Origin: Actinomycetes bacterium
GTDB lineage: Bacteria > Actinomycetota > Acidimicrobiia > Acidimicrobiales > Acidimicrobiaceae
Direction: 5' to 3'
NCBI GenBank assembly: GCA_021819725.1
Contig: JAKAQR010000039.1
Span: 1-26,508 of the forward strand
DNA: 26,508 bases
Part shown: positions 15,995-24,330 of the stretch, in pieces
Position numbering within the stretch: position 1 is the first letter of the stretch
Layout: each line of letters starts with the position of its first letter
Translations under genes and position numbers: made by a program
Notes under the pieces: generated by a model
Told to the model about the DNA's origin: nothing
Databases searched by the model: none
Seen by the model: only the letters and a program-made list of their open reading frames with translations

Positions 15995-16848
15995 TGCAGC
16001 TTGCAAATCCACTTGTTTCAAGGGCAGTTCGATCCCGGTCGACGGTACCGGTGGTTAGGACCTCTCGACGACGGCGCGCCTTGGTGCCTCCGGTTGCGTT
16101 TTTCTTCGTCATCCTCGGCGTCTGGGAACTCATCTCGGCCTCGCTCGCGGGCAGCCGGAAATTTCTCCTTCCCCCACCTCAGAGTGTCCTGATACATGGG
16201 CTGCTCGCACGGGATGCCTATAGCCAGATACTTCCATCCTTCCTCCGAACCGCAGGGTTGGCCCTAGGCGGCTTGATCGTTGCAATGCTTGCCGGAATGC
16301 TTGTCGCCGCTGTCATGTATCGGTTCAGTTGGCTGGAACGCGCAGGATTTCCGTATCTTGTCGCGCTGCAGGCAGTGCCTGTTCTTGCGGTCGCGCCACT
16401 CATCGCAGTCATTCTTGGCTATAGCTATGTCGCGAAAGGCATTGTGGTTGTCCTAATTGCCTTCTTTCCAATACCAGCCAACTTCCTGCTTGGACTCCGT
16501 TCAGTCGATGCGGGACTCGAGGACCTGTTTCGATTGCAGCGGACGAGTTGGTGGACTCGGTTTTGGAGGTTGGCGTTTCCCAGTGCGTTGCCACAGCTTT
16601 TTACGAGCTTTCGAATCGCAGCTGGACTGGCTGTAATCGGTGCGATCGTTGGCGAGGAATTTTTCCAAGCGGGAGTCCCTGGCCTGGGTATGCGTCTTTT
16701 GCAGTACCTAGATCAAGTTGAGTACAACCGACTGTATGGCGCTTTGATTCTTTCGTCCTTGCTCGGAATCGCATTCTATTCCATCTTCACTTGGACGAGC
16801 AGTCGCGTGCTCCGCTCATGGCACGAGTCGGCCCAGGTGGGACGCTGA
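15994..16848 (+). CDS. ABC transporter permease (SsuC/ThiX type)
   Basis: A 284-residue inner-membrane permease. After a basic N-terminus (RTSRRRR), about six hydrophobic segments follow, beginning at ALVPPVAFFFVILGVWEL. The cytoplasmic coupling loop is visible around ANFLLGLRSVDAGLEDLFRL and the following PSALPQLFTSFRIAAG, the usual EAA-type region of this transporter family. The GAIVGEEF and GLGMRLL motifs are typical of SsuC/TauC/ThiX-like permeases. ATG overlaps the ATPase stop. It lies 35 bp upstream of the binding protein. No anomalies are visible. Confidence 0.92.
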   Translation: MQLANPLVSRAVRSRSTVPVVRTSRRRRALVPPVAFFFVILGVWELISASLAGSRKFLLPPPQSVLIHGLLARDAYSQILPSFLRTAGLALGGLIVAMLAGMLVAAVMYRFSWLERAGFPYLVALQAVPVLAVAPLIAVILGYSYVAKGIVVVLIAFFPIPANFLLGLRSVDAGLEDLFRLQRTSWWTRFWRLAFPSALPQLFTSFRIAAGLAVIGAIVGEEFFQAGVPGLGMRLLQYLDQVEYNRLYGALILSSLLGIAFYSIFTWTSSRVLRSWHESAQVGR

Positions 16849-16883
16849 GAGTGGGTTGTTGGGCACCAGAGAAAGGAGTTGGT

Positions 16884-18134
16884 ATGCGCAGGAATGGCCA
16901 TCAGAAGGGTGCTTTGAGATCCCGATTTATGCGCTGTAGTTTCACCATGGTTGCCTTTGGAGTTGTCGGCGGTAGTCTGCTTGCCGCTTGTGGGACTTCT
17001 TCGGCGACATCGGCGAGTTCGACCACTCCTGTGGCATCAGCGAGGTCGTTCCAGGCGACCCATTTCACGACGAATCTTTCCAAAGTATGTCCGAACCCAC
17101 TTATTGTGCAGACGAATTGGCTACCGGAGCCTGATCATGGTGCTCTTTGGGAACTGATCGGTGCAGGGGGGAAGATGGCGCAGTATACCTATACGGGTCC
17201 ACTGGGGTCCACCGGTATCAAGATGGAGATTATTGCTGGCGGGCCAGGAGACAACTATTTGCCGGAGCCTACGGCACTTTATGCAGGAAATCCGGTGATA
17301 CGCGTCACGCCTGACCTTGGTATGGGTAGCCTGGATACGGTGATCCAGCTGTCGAAGAAATTCCCGGCTGTAGGAGTTGTAGCGTTACAGGAACATGACC
17401 CGCTCGTGTTCATATCGGATCCAAAGACGTTTCCAAATTTAAGCACGATACATTCTCTAATCGCTGCTGCAAAAAAGGGAGCGCATTTTTATGTAGCGTC
17501 TCTCCAGACTGCGTATGTGCAGTTCCTGATCTCTAAAGGAGTGCCTGAGAGTGCATTCATAGGTGGTTATGCTGGGGATCTTGCTAAGTTTGCTACAGGT
17601 AACGGTATGATCATCCAACAAGGATATGCTACTTCGGAAGTCTACAATCTTCAGCACAATACTCCCGCATGGAATAAGCCTGTGCACTTTAGCTTTATTT
17701 CACACTATGGTTTGAATGACTATGATGAGGTCGTTGAGGTGGCAAAGAATCGATTGCCGGCTATGTCAGCGTGTCTCACGAAGTTGGTCCCAATGATACA
17801 GCAGGCAGCAGTAGATTACATCCAGCATCCAAGCGTCGTCAACAAGGTTTTGAACAAATTCAATAGTGGTGGGTTCGGTGCAAGTTATTGGTCTACATCC
17901 CTGGCGTATAGCAAGGCGGCTGTACGGACGATGCTGAAATACGATCTGGTCGGGAACTCACAAGGAGGCAAGGGGCCTATTGGGGGTTTGAACCTTTCGA
18001 GAATTCAGGCGAACATCTCTACGCTGGTTCCGATATATGCTAAACAGGGTTCGACGAATTATCTTCCAGGGGTTAGCGCATCGGATGTAGCGACGAATCG
18101 CTTTATAGATCCCAGTGTGAAGCTGCCGGGGTAG
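16884..18134 (+). CDS. THI5/SsuA-like substrate-binding lipoprotein of the ABC importer
   Basis: A 416-residue secreted lipoprotein. It has a basic N-terminus, a hydrophobic core and the lipobox LLAAC with the lipidated Cys at 36, followed by a Ser/Thr-rich linker. The mature part starts with VQTNWLPEPDHGALW, close to the NW.PEPEHGG pattern of THI5/ThiY-type pyrimidine-precursor binding proteins, and continues with IIAGGPGDN. These proteins bind formyl-aminopyrimidines, aromatic sulfonates or related rings. The ATG at 16884 is chosen because AAAGGAG lies five bases upstream and gives a proper signal peptide; the frame opens earlier at 16791 inside the permease gene. The gene is noticeably more AT-rich than the lipoate module. 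It defines the ligand specificity of the cluster, but the ligand is not readable. Confidence 0.9.
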   Translation: MRRNGHQKGALRSRFMRCSFTMVAFGVVGGSLLAACGTSSATSASSTTPVASARSFQATHFTTNLSKVCPNPLIVQTNWLPEPDHGALWELIGAGGKMAQYTYTGPLGSTGIKMEIIAGGPGDNYLPEPTALYAGNPVIRVTPDLGMGSLDTVIQLSKKFPAVGVVALQEHDPLVFISDPKTFPNLSTIHSLIAAAKKGAHFYVASLQTAYVQFLISKGVPESAFIGGYAGDLAKFATGNGMIIQQGYATSEVYNLQHNTPAWNKPVHFSFISHYGLNDYDEVVEVAKNRLPAMSACLTKLVPMIQQAAVDYIQHPSVVNKVLNKFNSGGFGASYWSTSLAYSKAAVRTMLKYDLVGNSQGGKGPIGGLNLSRIQANISTLVPIYAKQGSTNYLPGVSASDVATNRFIDPSVKLPG

Positions 18135-18187
18135 GTCGCATGTGATGCTTGTCAAGGATTCTTGCAGGAACCACAGGGTGAGAATGA

Positions 18188-19582
18188 ATGGGGTTCGGGA
18201 TGAGTGCTAGAGTTCCGGCTGTAGTGGTTGTCAATGGCATGATATTGCCTATGGATCCGTCTATGCCGGAGGTGGTCAATGGTTGGCTGAGCGCTGGTAG
18301 CGACGGTGTGATTATTGCCCTCGGGACTGGTGATGCTCCGGCTGGCGGGGAGGTTGTAGACGCGCACGGTGCGTTTGTGGCTCCGGGGTTTGTCTCGTCG
18401 CATAGTCATTTGTTTACAAGCGGTTCTCGTGGCCTAGGTATTGAGTGTTCGTTATATGGGTGGATTGAGGCCATGACGAGATACACTCAGTACGCCTCAA
18501 GTGACGATATCTACTGGTGTACGTTGCATGGTGCACTCGATTTCATTAATAATGGGATCACAACAGCTTATGATTTCACGTCAAGCCGTTTGCCGTTTCA
18601 TGCACTATCAGGCGGCGATGGGACGTATGGGGGACTGCTCAGACCGGCCGGTTTTGCGGAAGCACAGATTAGGGCAAAAGTTGACGCGGGGATTCGATTC
18701 GTTAATAGCATTATGCTTGATGACTCGACAGGTACAATCGAAGAAATTGTTGATCGGTTCACGGAGACGGTCACCTTTGCGGAACGCTATGAGAAGTTAG
18801 ATACATTTCTTGGCATGGCGATTTCTGGAGGGATTCAGTGGGCGGCGTCGCGTGCAAGTGCGGAGTTGGAAACATTGTTGATGGAGCGGTATCAGATTAT
18901 CAATCAGCCTCACCTATTGGAGACGCCATATTCGATCGATCAACAGCAGGAGCGGTTTTGGTGGTATCGCGATGCTGGGACGCTTGGAAGGGGGTTGATT
19001 TTTGGTCACTTTATCCATACAACTCCCGAGATTGTCGAGGTAGCGGCCGAGGCTGGATGTGCGATGTCATGGCAGCCGACTTCGAATGGGCGATTGGGGT
19101 CAGGGGTAGCGGATATTCCAGGTTATCGGAGGGCTGGCTTGCGTGTAGGGATCGGTCTTGACGACCAGTCATGCACGGATATTTCGGATCCCTGGCAGAA
19201 CATGCGTATTGGCCTCTACACGCAACGAGCTTGGTATCGAGATCCGGAGGTACTCAGTGTGAAGGAGATACTTCGATTGCATACACTGGGATCCGCCGAG
19301 GTTTTAGGACTTGATGATCGAGTTGGAAGTTTGGCTCCTGGCAAGTTTGCGGATTTCGTCATTGTGGATCCGAGTACACCTGATACGGGCCCGGTGTGGA
19401 ATCCCATTGCTACGTACGTACTCGCGTGTGGCTTGCGAAATCTTAAGCAGGTTTGGATTGGAGGTCGGTGCGTGAGCAAGGAAGGTGTATCGGTTAGGCT
19501 TTCGGACGCCGAGGTCGCTACGGAGATGCACGGTCGTCTTAGGGCGATTCATGACTGGGCTGCCGACGGGTGCTCAGCGTGA
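18188..19582 (+). CDS. Chlorohydrolase/guanine-deaminase-like amidohydrolase
   Basis: A 464-residue amidohydrolase of the AtzA/TrzN/SsnA/guanine-deaminase superfamily. It has the metal motif HSH (72-74) in PGFVSSHSHLF, HLLET (H242, E245), GHFIH (H274) and GLDDQS (D325/D326). The terminal motif VGSLAPGKFADFVIVD closes the beta-sandwich, as in the family. Members deaminate or dehalogenate purines, triazines and other N-heterocycles, so this is a second, different ring-hydrolysing enzyme next to the CodA-like one. ATG at 18188 with GGGTGAG upstream; an internal ATG at 18200 is possible. It overlaps the following amidase. It follows the ABC importer, so it may act first on the imported compound. 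Confidence 0.88.
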   Translation: MGFGMSARVPAVVVVNGMILPMDPSMPEVVNGWLSAGSDGVIIALGTGDAPAGGEVVDAHGAFVAPGFVSSHSHLFTSGSRGLGIECSLYGWIEAMTRYTQYASSDDIYWCTLHGALDFINNGITTAYDFTSSRLPFHALSGGDGTYGGLLRPAGFAEAQIRAKVDAGIRFVNSIMLDDSTGTIEEIVDRFTETVTFAERYEKLDTFLGMAISGGIQWAASRASAELETLLMERYQIINQPHLLETPYSIDQQQERFWWYRDAGTLGRGLIFGHFIHTTPEIVEVAAEAGCAMSWQPTSNGRLGSGVADIPGYRRAGLRVGIGLDDQSCTDISDPWQNMRIGLYTQRAWYRDPEVLSVKEILRLHTLGSAEVLGLDDRVGSLAPGKFADFVIVDPSTPDTGPVWNPIATYVLACGLRNLKQVWIGGRCVSKEGVSVRLSDAEVATEMHGRLRAIHDWAADGCSA

Positions 19583-20796
19583 AGCCGAGGCTGCTCCCGA
19601 GAGGCCATCGTGCCGATCTGGGGACTGGCTTCATTGTTGGGCCCACGCTGCTTGAGCATGGCGCCGGTGATGGCCCGCTTAAGGGTGTCACCTTTGCCGC
19701 CAAGGATCTTTTTGATGTCGCTGGCGAGAGGACTGGGGCTGGGTCGCCTGAGTGGCTACAAGAGGCTCAGCCGGCGGTCTACCATTCGTCAGCTGTGGCG
19801 GGATTGCTCGGGGCTGGCGCGGATCTCTGGGGGAAGACTATCACGGATGAACTTGCTTTTAGCTTGGCGGGCACCAACGTTCATTATGGTACACCTTGTA
19901 ACCCGAGGGCTCCCGGGCGGATTCCCGGCGGCTCCTCGGCCGGCTCTGCGGTAGCCGTGGCTACCGGCACCGTGCCATTGGCTCTGGGCACAGACACAGC
20001 AGGTTCCACTCGGGTCCCGGCGTCGTATTGCGGCATCATTGGTTTTCGGCCGACGTTTGGCAGGATCTCGCTGGCTGGTACCGTTCCGTTGGCCCCCAGC
20101 TTTGATACCGTCGGTATCTTCGCGGACTCGATTCGTGTGTTATCTGGAGCTCTGACGGCACTATTGGCCCCGCGGCAAGAAGAAGGAGAGGGCTCGACCA
20201 GTGTGAAGCGACTGATTTTGAGCCTTGATCTGTTCGGTAAGGCAGACTCTCGAGTCTCTGACGCAGTGCTAGAGGCAGTGTACCGTTTCGCCAAGCAGAG
20301 AGGACTGATGTTGGAGCACGGCGAACTGCTTGGCCCTGCAGCAGTGGATGCTTGCAGGGACGCTTTTCGGGCTCGCCAACTGTCAGAGGTGTGGCAAACG
20401 CACGGAGATTGGATTAGCGGGCGACGACCGAACTTTGGGCCGGGGGTTGCGGCACGCTTTGCGATGGCTAAGACGGCCCCGCGCGTGGAGGATGCCACCT
20501 TCGCTGGCCAACGACGCAGACTAGAAGCTGTGATCACAGCGCTTCTGGGTGAGGACGCGATACTAGTTTTCCCGGCAACGGGCGGTCCTGCGCCGCTTCT
20601 GGACCTTGACGACGACGAGAAGGAAAGGGTGCGTACTGCAAATTTCGCGTTGAACTCCCCAGCGAGTCTCGGTGGTGTTCCTCAACTCGTGCTACCACTG
20701 GCAGAGGTTGACGGATTGCCAGTGGGTGTGGCGTTTCTGGGTCGAGCGGGAGACGACGAGCGGTTGATCGAATTTGCTCGATGTCACGTTGATTGA
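19579..20796 (+). CDS. Amidase-signature family hydrolase (AMI1/AtzF-like, short form)
   Basis: A 405-residue amidase with the complete triad: K42 (AAKDLFDVAG), the GGSSAGS loop (118-124) and the nucleophile S143 in TDTAGSTRVPAS. The KDLFDVAG.RTGAGSPEW opening is typical of the shorter amidases that act on small carboxamides or acyl-ureas (indole-acetamide or allophanate hydrolase relatives). The GTG at 19579 overlaps the upstream stop (GTGA); a GTG at 19570 would add three residues. It belongs to the operon between the chlorohydrolase-like protein and the RutB-like hydrolase, so it probably cleaves an amide released by ring opening. It is distinct from the 458-residue amidase at 9829. Confidence 0.9.
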   Translation: MKPRLLPRGHRADLGTGFIVGPTLLEHGAGDGPLKGVTFAAKDLFDVAGERTGAGSPEWLQEAQPAVYHSSAVAGLLGAGADLWGKTITDELAFSLAGTNVHYGTPCNPRAPGRIPGGSSAGSAVAVATGTVPLALGTDTAGSTRVPASYCGIIGFRPTFGRISLAGTVPLAPSFDTVGIFADSIRVLSGALTALLAPRQEEGEGSTSVKRLILSLDLFGKADSRVSDAVLEAVYRFAKQRGLMLEHGELLGPAAVDACRDAFRARQLSEVWQTHGDWISGRRPNFGPGVAARFAMAKTAPRVEDATFAGQRRRLEAVITALLGEDAILVFPATGGPAPLLDLDDDEKERVRTANFALNSPASLGGVPQLVLPLAEVDGLPVGVAFLGRAGDDERLIEFARCHVD

Positions 20797-20858
20797 GTGG
20801 TTGCGCTGAAGAACGACCGCACAATCGAATCGGAATATTGATTCATCGGGAGGAGAAG

Positions 20859-21641
20859 ATGTCGCGCCTTGGGTGGTCGGGCAATACTTGGGAGGTGAGC
20901 GCGGAGCGAGTCTCGTTAGTTCGCGATTCGCGGATTGCCCGCGTTGTGGAAGTAGGGACCGACTCGCAGGTGGTTGAGTTGGATTTGTCCGCAGCTGCCC
21001 TGATCGTAGTCGATATGCAGAATGATTTTTGTAGCCTTGGTGGCTGGTTGGACCATATCGGGGTCGATGTTCGCGAACCCTCAGGTTTAGTACCAAAGAT
21101 CAATCGAGTAACTACAGCCCTTCGAACTATGGAGGTGCCCATCATTTGGTTGAACTGGGGTAATCGAGCTGATCGGGCTAATCTTCCTCCGGGCGTGCTC
21201 CACGTATACAATCCAGATGGGGAGAGCACGGGGATAGGAGACCCGCTACCGCATTCGGGATCGGCGGTCTTACAGCGTGGAAGTTGGTCGGCGGCCCCGG
21301 TGGACGAATTGGTCCGAGCCGACAATGACATCCGAGTTGACAAGTATCGTATGAGTGGGTTTCACGATACTGAACTCGATGGTATTCTACGCAACCTGCA
21401 CGTAACAACGGTCTTGTTCGCTGGAGTGAATGTCGATCAGTGTGTGTATTCCACGTTGATCGATGCCGCGAGTCTTGGATATGATGTGATCCTGCTTCGT
21501 GACTGTAGTGCCACGACGTCACCCTCGTTTTGTTCGGAGGCGACATACTATAATGTTGTTCAATGTTTCGGCTTTGTCGCATGCGGTGTGTCAATTATAG
21601 AGGCAATTAATGCTAAGTTTGGTGCTGGAGGTCGTGTATGA
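20859..21641 (+). CDS. Isochorismatase-family cysteine hydrolase, RutB-like
   Basis: A 260-residue hydrolase with the catalytic triad D52 (VVDMQNDF), K162 (DKYRMSGF) and C195 (GVNVDQCVYSTL). The order and spacing, the WLDHIGVDV segment after the Asp and the RGSW motif resemble RutB, which hydrolyses ureidoacrylate in oxidative uracil breakdown, and related biuret or N-carbamoyl hydrolases. The ATG at 20859 has a strong GGGAGGAG upstream; a TTG at 20793 overlapping the previous stop would add 22 residues and is less likely. It overlaps the cupin gene by ATGA. With an LLM oxygenase in the same operon this recalls the RutA-RutB logic, although RutC, RutD and RutF are not seen. Confidence 0.88.
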   Translation: MSRLGWSGNTWEVSAERVSLVRDSRIARVVEVGTDSQVVELDLSAAALIVVDMQNDFCSLGGWLDHIGVDVREPSGLVPKINRVTTALRTMEVPIIWLNWGNRADRANLPPGVLHVYNPDGESTGIGDPLPHSGSAVLQRGSWSAAPVDELVRADNDIRVDKYRMSGFHDTELDGILRNLHVTTVLFAGVNVDQCVYSTLIDAASLGYDVILLRDCSATTSPSFCSEATYYNVVQCFGFVACGVSIIEAINAKFGAGGRV

Positions 21642-22063
21642 GGGAGCCGAGTTATGTTGACGTACGGTTGTTGCACCCCTTTCGGATTTCAGCGGACGAT
21701 TCGGTGAAGCTTGCTGTTCTGAAATTTCCGACATTAGAGCACGATACGTCGGTAGTCTTTGAAGTATGGGATCCGGGCGGTGCACAACCATTGAATAGCC
21801 ATCCTCGCTCATTCGAAAGTTTCTTTTTCCTTCATGGAAGTGGTACAGCCATCTGTGATGGCGATGAGATTGAGGTTTCTGCAGGTGGGTTCCTTGTGTT
21901 ACCGCCTATGTCGCAACATCGAATTGTCAATAGGAGAGAGTACAAGCTCTACGCTATCACTACTATGAGCCCCGATGATGGTTTTGCGGCCTTGATCGAG
22001 TCGGGAGTGCCTACCACCTTTGACGAGGTTGATTATGAGATGTTTTCATGTCGTGCGATGTGA
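21638..22063 (+). CDS. Small cupin-domain protein
   Basis: A single-domain cupin of 141 residues. NSHPRSFESFFFLHGSG gives H55 and E60, and PPMSQHRI gives H94, which together could bind a divalent metal as in cupin oxygenases and isomerases. The first cupin motif is incomplete (one His in place of the usual pair), so a non-enzymatic binding or sensing role is possible. ATG overlaps the RutB-like stop, with GGAGG just upstream. It is the last gene of the LLM operon; function unknown. Confidence 0.78.
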   Translation: MREPSYVDVRLLHPFRISADDSVKLAVLKFPTLEHDTSVVFEVWDPGGAQPLNSHPRSFESFFFLHGSGTAICDGDEIEVSAGGFLVLPPMSQHRIVNRREYKLYAITTMSPDDGFAALIESGVPTTFDEVDYEMFSCRAM

Positions 22064-22471
22064 TTAACTATGGCCTGAATTGCCGTACAAACAATGAAGT
22101 GTTCTAGGGCAGTTCAAATGGTGGATTGCAGGTTGTGTATGAGAGTGGCGCTTTCTTGGCAACGACGTGATGGATTGGATCAGTAGCTGACACACCAGTG
22201 GTTGACACAGGATGTTAGCAATAGATTGATGACCCTTGGCAACGTAGTAGTTACGAGGCTTGGTGTAGTGAGAGCGTGTTGGTTGTGGGGTTATTGTTTT
22301 GGTGTAAGATTTGCTTTGTATTGGGATCTGGTTTGACTTGATAATGGTTGAGTTTGGTCGGGTTGAAATCTACGAGCTATGAATTGAGACGAGCAAGTCT
22401 GGTGCGCGGTCCAGTATCAGAGTGAGTGGTCCTTAGGGCGCATCTGGAGTTTTGTTGTTTGGAGTGGCATT
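22064..22471. other. Intergenic region before the FMN reductase
   Basis: About 410 bp, AT-rich, no gene seen. It contains a direct repeat CTTGGCAACG at 22155-22164 and 22235-22244 (80 bp apart). A possible promoter is TTGTAT (22316-22321), an 18-bp spacer and GATAAT (22340-22345). No clear terminator follows the cupin gene. Confidence 0.45.
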
Positions 22472-23023
22472 ATGTATGTGTTGGGCATATCGGGAAGTGC
22501 ACGGGATGGGTCGTTGAATACCGCACTCTTGCGTTCTCTATCAGAGTTTTTCCCGAAGGATATCGAGTTCGAGGTCGTTGATAATCTTTCAGTACTGCCG
22601 CTTTATGATCAGGTAAGTGAGGACGAAAATGTTCCTGCATACCTAGCAGAGCTGAGATACAAGGTTGGGCGCGCGGATGCTGTGATCTTGGCCAGTCCTG
22701 AGCATAATTATTCGTTTTCTGCCTCTATGAAGAATGCCCTTGACCTGCTTTCACGGCCTAGAGGACAGAGTGTGCTTGCCGGGAGGTTGGTTGCATTGGT
22801 TGGAGCAGCGCCCGGTCTCTATGGAACTGTTCGGGCGCAGGCTCAACTACGACAGGTTCTTCATGCGACTGGGGCTAAGGTACTTGATCGGCCGGAAATT
22901 TACGTAAATCAGGCCGATTCGAAGTTCGGTTGTGATGGGACGTTATTGGACAGGTCGGCCCGGGAGCTATGCGCACAATTGGTAGAGACTGTGTGTAATA
23001 GCGATGTGTTCGTCAGGTGGTGA
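22472..23023 (+). CDS. NADPH-dependent FMN reductase
   Basis: A 183-residue flavodoxin-like reductase. It shows the FMN phosphate loop ISGSARDGSLNTALL near the N-terminus, followed by the ASPEHNYSFSASMKNALDLLSRP motif, the hallmark of the SsuE/ChrR/ArsH-type family. It reduces FMN with NAD(P)H. The obvious local use is to provide FMNH2 to the LLM monooxygenase at 14013. ATG at 22472 with GGAGTG upstream. It is separated from the main operon by 400 bp and probably has its own promoter. It is not a ferredoxin reductase and therefore would not by itself power the neighbouring Rieske enzymes. Confidence 0.9.
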   Translation: MYVLGISGSARDGSLNTALLRSLSEFFPKDIEFEVVDNLSVLPLYDQVSEDENVPAYLAELRYKVGRADAVILASPEHNYSFSASMKNALDLLSRPRGQSVLAGRLVALVGAAPGLYGTVRAQAQLRQVLHATGAKVLDRPEIYVNQADSKFGCDGTLLDRSARELCAQLVETVCNSDVFVRW

Positions 23024-23060
23024 TGCAGTAATCGGGTTGGATGTAGTGCGTGAAAGCCTA

Positions 23061-23086
23061 ATGTCGCCGTCTGATACGGGCGGCAT
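23061..23086. terminator. Candidate hairpin between convergent genes
   Basis: ATGTCGCC (23061-23068) pairs with GGCGGCAT (23079-23086), with one G-U pair and a 10-nt loop. It lies between the FMN reductase and the leftward Rieske gene, where a bidirectional terminator is expected. There is no T run on either side, so the call is weak. Confidence 0.3.
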
Positions 23087-23283
23087 CTTGTTGGCGATTA
23101 GGAGCTACGAGTTGTAGCGTCGTGGATTTACACCATGCCGGATCTGGGACGGGTACCGGTTGGGTGACTTTACGTTTGCGGAGACTCCGTTGGCTTGCCG
23201 AGGAGTTGGTTCGCAATGAGGTCTTGTGCAGGCCAAAAGCGATATTGAGTCAGGCGACTACTGAGATCGCTGGCTGTGAGAGG

Positions 23284-24330
23284 TTAGGGGCTTGTCTGGC
23301 GCAGGTCACCTGGTGCATCTCCAAGCTTTGTGGAGGCTTGGCCTACGTCGGTTCGGTCGATGCGAGCGAGGACTTTACGGTACTCCAATGTAGTGAGATC
23401 ACAACGCAGGTGCACCTCGCTCTTAATGTCGATGGGGAAGTCGGCATTGGTGGCCTCCAGGACAAGCCGATCTTCGTCTACAACTCGGCGGCTGTAGCTA
23501 TGGAAGAGTTCGTAGGGCTGGCTTGTTGAATCACCTGCAAGAGCTGAACAGCGTATGTAAATGGAGTGCGTATCGTCGACTGGTGTGGCCGTGCTGTAGA
23601 AGCAGTAATCCGGAGGGCTTCCGCCGTACTCCAAACGAATCCTTGTGTGTAGTGGTCCTAGCAGCTCGGCCTCCTGGATGCGGGAGAAAGACCGATCCTC
23701 ATCCACGATTCCCATCTGCGGCCCAACTCCACCCACTTGCTGTGGGATCCTTGAGCGAAAACCCATGGTAGTTCGGTGCAACTCGTACTTAGGTACGAGT
23801 GGCGCGTTGGGGTTCCCAAAGGTGTTTTGGTGCACGAAGGCCGGATGCGACTGGTCAAGATTGTTGTCGATGATTCGAAAAGCGCTAGCATTCCAGGGTT
23901 CGAAGAAGTCGACGTGGATTTCCCACTGGAGTTCATCGGCCTCCAACCATGCCGGTGGACCTGGAACGGCTGGCCTGCCGACGCAGGTCCAGTAGAGGCC
24001 ATATTTCTCGATGACCGGCCAAGTTGCTAGTTTGGCCTTTGGTGGAATCGGCAGACCAGGGTCGAGTTGTGGAATCGCTGTACAACGCCCGTTGATATCG
24101 AACTGCCACCCGTGATAGGGACAAATGAGCTTGTCTACGACGATCGCTGCTGTTGCCAGGTCGGCGCCGCGGTGTGGACAGAAGGGCTGTGTCAGCACCG
24201 GTTCACCACCTTCACTTTGCCACAAGACGTAGTCCTGACCAAAGAGGCGGACAGACTTCGGCGTGGAGTCTCCGGAGCGGGCGATCACATACCAATAGTT
24301 GCGCAGGGCGGAGAGCTGGGTTACATACAT
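23284..24330 (-). CDS. Rieske non-heme iron oxygenase, large subunit (VanA/caffeine-demethylase-like)
   Basis: A 348-residue ring-hydroxylating or demethylating oxygenase. The Rieske [2Fe-2S] ligands are C51, H53, C70 and H73 (CPHRG-x15-CPYHGW). The catalytic mononuclear iron motif is DNNLDQSHPAFVH with D159, H162 and H167. The length and lack of a fused reductase fit alpha-only (alpha3) monooxygenases such as O- or N-demethylases. Its start overlaps the end of the upstream Rieske gene by 10 bp (ATGTATGTAA). Both run leftward and converge on the FMN reductase. Substrate is unknown; removal of a methyl group from a heterocycle or hydroxylation of a ring are both reasonable. Confidence 0.92.
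   Translation of the reverse strand: MYVTQLSALRNYWYVIARSGDSTPKSVRLFGQDYVLWQSEGGEPVLTQPFCPHRGADLATAAIVVDKLICPYHGWQFDINGRCTAIPQLDPGLPIPPKAKLATWPVIEKYGLYWTCVGRPAVPGPPAWLEADELQWEIHVDFFEPWNASAFRIIDNNLDQSHPAFVHQNTFGNPNAPLVPKYELHRTTMGFRSRIPQQVGGVGPQMGIVDEDRSFSRIQEAELLGPLHTRIRLEYGGSPPDYCFYSTATPVDDTHSIYIRCSALAGDSTSQPYELFHSYSRRVVDEDRLVLEATNADFPIDIKSEVHLRCDLTTLEYRKVLARIDRTDVGQASTKLGDAPGDLRQTSP

Noticed and set aside
23122..23529. Plus-strand open frame of 135 codons
   Set aside because: Largely antisense to the Rieske gene, no domain pattern and no ribosome-binding site.
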